Assembly (NCBI RefSeq): GCF_003286085.1
Contig: NW_020825294.1
Span: 11,678,501-11,742,500 of the forward strand
Source: Drosophila persimilis
Taxonomy: Eukaryota > Arthropoda > Insecta > Diptera > Drosophilidae
Length of the DNA stretch: 64,000 nt
Reading direction: 5' to 3'
Shown: one piece after another, positions 58,401 through 64,000 of the stretch
Numbering within the stretch: the first letter of the stretch is position 1
How the letters are laid out: every line of letters begins with the position of its first letter
The notes under the pieces: model-generated
What the model was told of the DNA's origin: nothing
Database searches by the model: none
What the model saw: only the letters and a program-made list of their open reading frames with translations
Made by a program: the position numbers and the translations under genes

Positions 58401-59915
58401 CTCTCCCATTGAGCTGAGCAGAAACCTTGCCCAGCCTCAACGCCAAGAGCCTCTCGTCTCGCAATGGTCCAGATATTCAGACACCAAACACTAAACCGTA
58501 AAAAAGCGCGATAAAAAGAGCATTTTTAATGGTGGCAAATACACATCCGAAACAATGGATGCCATGCCCCAAGAAGCCGCGAAGCCAAGAAGCCAAGAAG
58601 CCAGCCCCGAAATAAAGACCCTTAAAAGCAATTTTATTTGTCCCTGAGCTTAGTAGAAGGAGCGATGTGGTGTGGTGTGTGCCTTGAAGAGTGTAATAAA
58701 ATACATTTCCAAACAGTTTTCCATGGGGTGGGGGGGATTTTGTTCAGGTACGAGCAACACTCGAGAAGATGTGGAGGTGCCACAAACCGCCGCAACACCC
58801 ACCGAAACCACCCAAAACCACTTGAGAGTTCCTCTGTGTGCCGGGCGCAGAGTGCAGTGTTCAGTGTGCAGTGAATGGGTTTTAGTGCAATTTGTGGCTT
58901 CTACTTTGACTGTGGATTGTATGCCGGGCACGTAGTCGATGGATTTCGATTCGAAGTTGAGTCTCATGGGGGGATATGTATCTGTATCTCATTTATTGAG
59001 TGAGGCTCTCGGCTTGATTGGATCTAGATCGATTCATTCTACAGTCCATCAATAATTACCCCCTCCCTCCGTGGGGGAGGGGAGTTCAGTGAACCCCAAA
59101 TTGTTGTGTGTCATCCGAGACCAAGCTGTGAAAATTAGCAATAAAAATATGCTTGCGATGACCAAATTAATGCCATAAAACCTGGCCAATTGATGTGTTT
59201 ATCTTCCGTCCCAGATACAGCAACAAAAACTGGTTCAAAGCCATAGAAATTTACATGAAAAGTAGACTCACGAGAGGCCCTGCTGCTCGCTCCGACCGTC
59301 GCCCGCTGTGCTATCAAACGTGGGGCATCCACAGCCACAGCCACTGCCACATCGACAAAGAGTGATCTGCGATGATGACGGAAGGGATGCCACTTGATAA
59401 TTTTCATTAGAAATCTTTTTTGCGCAACCCTCTAATTAGTTTCATATTCAAATTGAAGGCATTTGCTCCCTCTCCTTCGCTGGGGTTTCTGCCCCATCAT
59501 TTCACATGTCGAGTGGGAGAGTTTTGACCCAATTTCGGCAAGCATTCTCTCCGAAATGTCTTTCTCCCTCGAATCGACTTCTGTTCAGCTCGGAGCAAGC
59601 TTGAAGCAAAAATAGTATTAAACTGTCTCGTCTATCTGTCTCGTGTTAAAAATAGTTCCATGGCCAATGAGGGCTCGTCTGTTTTGTTGTCCCCCACAAT
59701 TTCCCAATCAATTTTCAAGGCAATTGTGGGGCATTTGTCTCTGGCTCAATCAATGGGTCACATACTCGTACTCGTACTCGTACTCTTATTCGAATTCGTA
59801 TGAAATCGAAAGCAATTTCACTTTGCCGCCTAATTGTCAAAAAACTGACAAGCAACTGTCAGTCAATCAAATGTCAATTGTTTCACCCAGCTGTTGGTTT
59901 TCTCCCTACATCCAG
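55472..59915 (+). other. Presumed intron, second part
   Basis: No gene recognised. It includes CAACAG repeats near 56786-56815, GGTCCA repeats near 57046-57078 and GAAACC repeats near 58067-58100. The 190-codon minus frame at 56591-57163 follows these repeats (AVAVAV and DLDLDL translations) and is an artefact. Confidence 0.4.
59763..59786 (+). repeat. (TACTCG)n tandem repeat
   Basis: TACTCG units in tandem, an expanded form of a motif that recurs singly across the window. Confidence 0.75.
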
Positions 59916-59934
59916 TGACTTCTCTGCGGTGCAG

Positions 59935-59991
59935 ACACCAGAGGGCAACAGTCTGGAAGCCAGCTGAGAGTGTACTCGTAGTTAATGAAAG
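59935..59991 (+). other. Weak candidate exon (57 nt) with ATG near its end
   Basis: The donor GAAAG|GTAAGA is strong. Two acceptors are possible: GCGGTGCAG (exon from 59935) or CTCCCTACATCCAG (exon from 59916). The only ATG is seven bases before the donor (TTAATGAAAG), in a weak initiation context. If real, it could carry the start codon of the long gene after the ATG-free exons upstream. The acceptor is only moderate. Confidence 0.22.
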
Positions 59992-60284
59992 GTAAGACGA
60001 GTAGGGTCACCAATCGACCGCAAAAGCAAGTGCCGAGAATAGCCAAGAGTATTGAGTATTATTAACCGAAGAGGAACAGAAAGCTGAGCTAGAACTATGG
60101 GTATAGGTATGGGCATATCAATTACAGCAGGGAATAATCTATAAGAGACAGAAGAGGAAACGGTTAAGCGTGTGCAAGAGACATGGATCGATAGAATTAA
60201 TGAGACAAAATAGTGGTAATGGATAAGCAGAAGTCAGAGCCAGAGATAATATAATAAATATTCTACAAATTTACCAGAAATAAA

Positions 60285-60525
60285 ACAAATAATGAACTTA
60301 AATATACTAGACACATACTAACAAAAATATCAAAAATATATCCAAATTAATAACCCAGAAAAATACTAAAAATATACCAAGATTTAAAATATACCAAAAA
60401 TAAACAAATAATGAACTTAAATATACTAGAAATATACTAAAAAAAATATCAAAAATTTAACCAAATTAATAACCCAGAGAAATACTAAAAATATACCAAG
60501 ATTTATGATATATGACAAAATAAAA
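60285..60525 (+). repeat. 119-bp AT-rich tandem duplication
   Basis: ACAAATAATGAACTTAAATA starts at 60285 and again at 60404. The two units match closely through AAATTAATAACCCAGA and AATATACCAAGATTTA. AT-rich AAATATACC-type sequence continues on both sides. Confidence 0.8.
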
Positions 60526-61969
60526 ACTACTTGTAATATAAAAAAAATACAAAAAAAAAATTACTAATATTATACGAATCATTCAGTTGAAATATCTATA
60601 CAAAAAATACACTAAACATAAACTAAAAATATACCAAACATATAAAAAAATAATAAAATGGAGGAAGTTCCAAATACTACAATTTCAGCATTCGTTGGTG
60701 TCTTTGGTAGAACCCTCTCTGTCACTCCTTGTGTCTGTATTTCTAGGCTTTATATAACTATTGTCACATACCCGTAGATGCTCATAAAGAAACTATAATA
60801 TCATTAATTGCCTTGATCGTGCCTTCGCTCTGTCACTCTGACACTCTGCGCCAGAGTGTGTCGCTCTCTTGATAATTGCTTCAATTATTTTCATATTATT
60901 ATATGTTAAAATGCTTTTTGTTCGCTTCTTTCACAATTTATGTACGACTTCCTCCAGCCCCCTGCCATCGCTTCCCATCAGTGGCCACATCAATTCATTA
61001 TGCCGCCTTCGAATCGGCCTGGAATGGGGAATGGGGCTGGGACTTGAGCCGTGAAAAGCTCTCATCTCATCTCGTCTCGTCTCGGCTGTGGCAAAGTGTG
61101 CTCATGTTCATTAACGCCAAAGTTGAGGCAATTGTCGCGCGAGTCGTCAACGTCGCTCTGCGCCTGCCTGCCTGCTCTGCCCTGCTCCTCCGCTTTCTGG
61201 TGTAATCTGAGCGGCGTGGCTGCCCCACGTTGTAGCTGGCAATTGCTCCGGGTATACGTATTCCATGGCTCATTGTAAAGTGCCAACGCCCCTTCCACAC
61301 CCCTTTCGGTGGCTCGTTGTGGCCATACCCTCCAAGAGGCTATTCATGATTTGAAAAGCTTTTTGCTACGGACCGGACAGAAGGAACGAACATACACAAT
61401 ATGTCCAACATTTCCATAAACCACAGACAGTCGACGACTCCCTCTGCTTCTTTTGATGCGGAATTTGATGGAACTACTGCGAATAATATCGATCTGTAAG
61501 AGTATCCCATGATTCGGCTCTCGAAGTGTGACTTTTATTTCTTGTATGGTTTTGGTTTTGGTTTTGCTTTTGGATGCTTTGGTTTTGTCAGCTGTCAGCA
61601 GATTTCGTCGTGTGTTTTTCTCCACTTTCTGTATGGAAAGTGTGACATTTTGATTAGTTGATACTTTTTCGTAGTTGTTGCTGTTAGTGTTGCTGTGCCC
61701 TGGCACTTTTGTGATTGAACTTGAGGCGCTCTGGCTCTGGTGGGTTAATGAACATCAAGGTTGCGCAGACCATTAACCGCCAATTGAATAAGTGGAAAAG
61801 ATTTTGTACATATGTATGTATGTATGTACATAGGTATGGGGCAGTGTAACTGAAGAATGTAATAAAGAGTCTGTGTGTGTGCCATAAAAGGGCTATAGAA
61901 ATATTGTGATCGGACAAGAATGGTGTTCAATTTACTTGCTTTAGTTTCCAAGTATCCCTTGAACTTGTT

Positions 61970-62095
61970 TCTACTACCCTTCCAGAGGGTATATCAAAAA
62001 ATATACTTTGGGTAGAGTTTCTAGGGCGACAGCTCGAACTTGGACAGATATGGATCCCTTCGTTGGGGTCTCTATCCGTCTGTAACATATACTAC
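61970..62095 (+). mobile_element. mini-me/DINE-1-like remnant
   Basis: CTACTACCCTTCCAGAGGGT followed by ATATAC-type sequence and ending near CTATCCGTCTGTAACATATA resembles the 5' part and GTCY region of a mini-me-like element. The diagnostic TTGATCAGCAT core is not preserved. Confidence 0.35.
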
Positions 62096-62776
62096 TACTA
62101 TAGGTACATGTATCATATGCTTAATCGTTTGATATACATATGACACATCGTATAGCTGCTATCCGATAAGTGGCTGAACCCTCCATCTCTCTCCATCCCC
62201 CAGTGTGGCTTAGAAGCAAAGGTTGACTTTTCCGATATTTCAAAAGTAACAATAAATACCAGTTTAGAATTCTTCTTCTTCTTTTGATTCTTGATATTCA
62301 TTTTACTATTAGAAATATGTTTATTAGCTGCAAAAATTTGGAAACCAGTTACATATCGAATCCATATCATCGAAGTATGTAGAATCTGGTATTTATATAG
62401 CAGAAGGGAGTTTTAATCAAGCTATTCGTTGCGATCCTTCTCCTGGATAGCGAGTAGCGATAGCAGAAAGCCGAGAGCGAGAGATCCAGAGAGCAAAGGA
62501 ACGTCAGCCGACGCTGGCCGTTTATCGAAGCGAGAGAGAGGGAGAGAGGCCGCACCCCACCTCTCACAAGCCTTCGTATCAATCAAAGTCGAAAGTTTGC
62601 TTGGGATCTCCGCCCCCAGTCTACCCTCTAAGCGTCTCCCCGTCTCTCCCGTGGTACTGCGCGACTGACGCTCATCATTGTTGTTGACTCTATTTCGAAA
62701 ACAAATAGGAGCCCCCGGGGGCTAATTTCGGGGCAGATCGTAACAGTTTCGTTTGGGTTTGCTTCCTGCATTTCCC

Positions 62777-62805
62777 GACAGACAGACAGACAGACAGACA
62801 GACAG
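62777..62805 (+). repeat. (GACA)7 microsatellite
   Basis: Seven tandem GACA units, followed by GTCAGACACTCAGTCGACAGAC. Confidence 0.9.
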
Positions 62806-64000
62806 TCAGACACTCAGTCGACAGACCCATTAACCAAAATTTGCAAATGCAGTGCGCCTGCCTGCAGCTGTTGCAGAGACGCAAGTACGATAACTACTGC
62901 GAGTACTTTGGGTATTTATTACTCAATCTGGAATCACAGTGGAAGACTTCCGCGACGAGGCATCTATATTTGAGCTTGTTTCCTTTGTGTTTTCCATTTC
63001 CATTCACGGTTACGTTTGTGTGTTTTCCATTTGCTTGCGTCTGTGTTTGTGTGTTGTGTTTGTGGGCAAAGAGAAATGCAGTCAACTGTCAAATGAGTGA
63101 GCCGTGAGCCGAAGCAGGGGAAAAGACTAAAAGCTAATTGTCATTTTCCGACAACAAAAGCGACAACTCGACTCCACTTCATTTCACCCGAAACGTGTGG
63201 GGGGCGGGTAGTGGGTGGTGGGGGGACGGGGAAGCAGGCACTTGACTGCGATTTTACGATTTTTATACGACTATTGCTGTTCCAGTTAGGGACGATAATG
63301 TATATACCAACAGCAACCGTTAACCTGCTGCACTTGTTACAGCAGGCAAAGGCTCCCCTCTCTCCCCACTCGAGCCATCTCTCCCCATTGTCTTTGTGCA
63401 TCCGAACCGAACAAACGCTCGACTCGATAGACAGTGAAAAGTGTTTCTAGAACGGAAGTTATTAAATTTTTGTATTGTTTTTCCCCCCCCTGGGCCAATG
63501 CCAGATGGGGGCTACGGCTGGGGGGAGCGGCTCCCATTCTCCCATTCGGACTTGGCCAGTGCATTGACCACCATCCCAGAGGCACAGCTGGGGGATGGCC
63601 AGCACTTTTCGCGGTATTAGGGTTTATATGTCAGGCGACCCAGTGACATCTGTTGCTGTTGTTGGTTCCCTGGATGCTCTTCCCTAGGAGTGCCCCTGCG
63701 TTCATATTTTCTTTAGCTGAAAAATACCTGAGCACTGGCCTACACGAATGCCGTCAGGCATCGACCTAGCCCAACTGTGGCATGCCACAACATGCTCAAC
63801 ACTTTTCGCGGTGACCAATCCACAGCCGACCGTTGGCCACTTCCGCTCCCCATTTCGGGCGCCCGCTTGCTGGAATATATGCACATATAGGAGGGGGGAT
63901 TAGCTGACATTTTGTGCCTGAGGTCATTACTTAGGGTTGGGGGGTTAGTGGGTCAATGGTTTATGGGGTCACGTTTTGAGGGGGTGGCGATTCGGATCGT

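Larger units (their letters stand above)
59992..64000. other. Intron or intergenic to window end
   Basis: No gene recognised. The stretch contains a mini-me-like remnant (about 61970-62095), a 119-base tandem duplication, the GACA microsatellite, and G/C-run-rich DNA in the last kilobase. Confidence 0.4.

Noticed and set aside
1..64000. CRISPR arrays, bacterial operons, phage or integron features
   Set aside because: No regularly spaced repeats with unique spacers, no ribosome-binding-site gene strings, and clear eukaryotic splice and transposon signals.

Overview
The window reads as insect nuclear DNA, most likely Drosophila and probably of the obscura group. This is inferred from a mini-me/DINE-1-like core with its GTCY tail, a CR1-like non-LTR retrotransposon, many short microsatellites, many TACTCGTA/TACGAGTA motifs, and fly-style splice signals. 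There is no dense gene array and no bacterial-type operon. Most long open frames are composition artefacts of GC-rich or low-complexity DNA, and I did not annotate them.

Left part (about 1-7.2 kb). A decayed tRNA-Met-like sequence (1429-1489) is followed by a 5'-truncated but otherwise open CR1-like retrotransposon (about 2390-5245, with endonuclease and reverse transcriptase). It ends in an A-rich and TAAA/TAA-rich tail. At 7.04-7.13 kb a cluster of CRE-like GACGTC sites lies around a perfect TATAAAAG box, which suggests a promoter with no recognised gene attached.

Central accessory region (about 11.2-18.95 kb). This is the most interesting part. Three intronless minus-strand genes (11348-11926, 15357-15977, 17752-18303) encode a family of small secreted proteins. 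They share a signal peptide beginning MEILEL and an internal repeat around DPSWIWQPEHNS. A fourth copy survives only as a fragment at 13390-13513. The live copies share a promoter block with TATAAG. They are interleaved with four copies of a non-coding repeat ('repeat B'), two relic non-LTR fragments, an LTR-retrotransposon Gag/protease relic with an inversion, and a mini-me-like insertion that is absent from the matching place in a paralogue. I do not recognise the family. It looks like a fast-evolving, lineage-restricted secreted protein cluster built by tandem duplication among transposable elements.

Right part (about 28.7-64 kb). This looks like the 5' portion of one long plus-strand gene made mostly of introns. 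Its parts are a candidate 5'-UTR exon (about 28.8-29.35 kb), two very small exons with strong splice sites (41593-41651 and 47583-47622), and a zero-length exon TTCTTTTCAG|GTAAGC at 55465/55466. The last has the form of a recursive-splicing ratchet point. A weaker candidate exon lies at 59935-59991. The two small exons carry no ATG, so they may be 5' UTR, and the coding part would lie beyond the window. The gene cannot be named from what is visible.

Elsewhere there are a 62-bp near-identical duplication (9289/10010), a nested fold-back (20038-20286), a possible MITE with TACAGTGCG ends (23530-24001), a 119-bp AT-rich tandem duplication (60285-60525) and numerous microsatellites.
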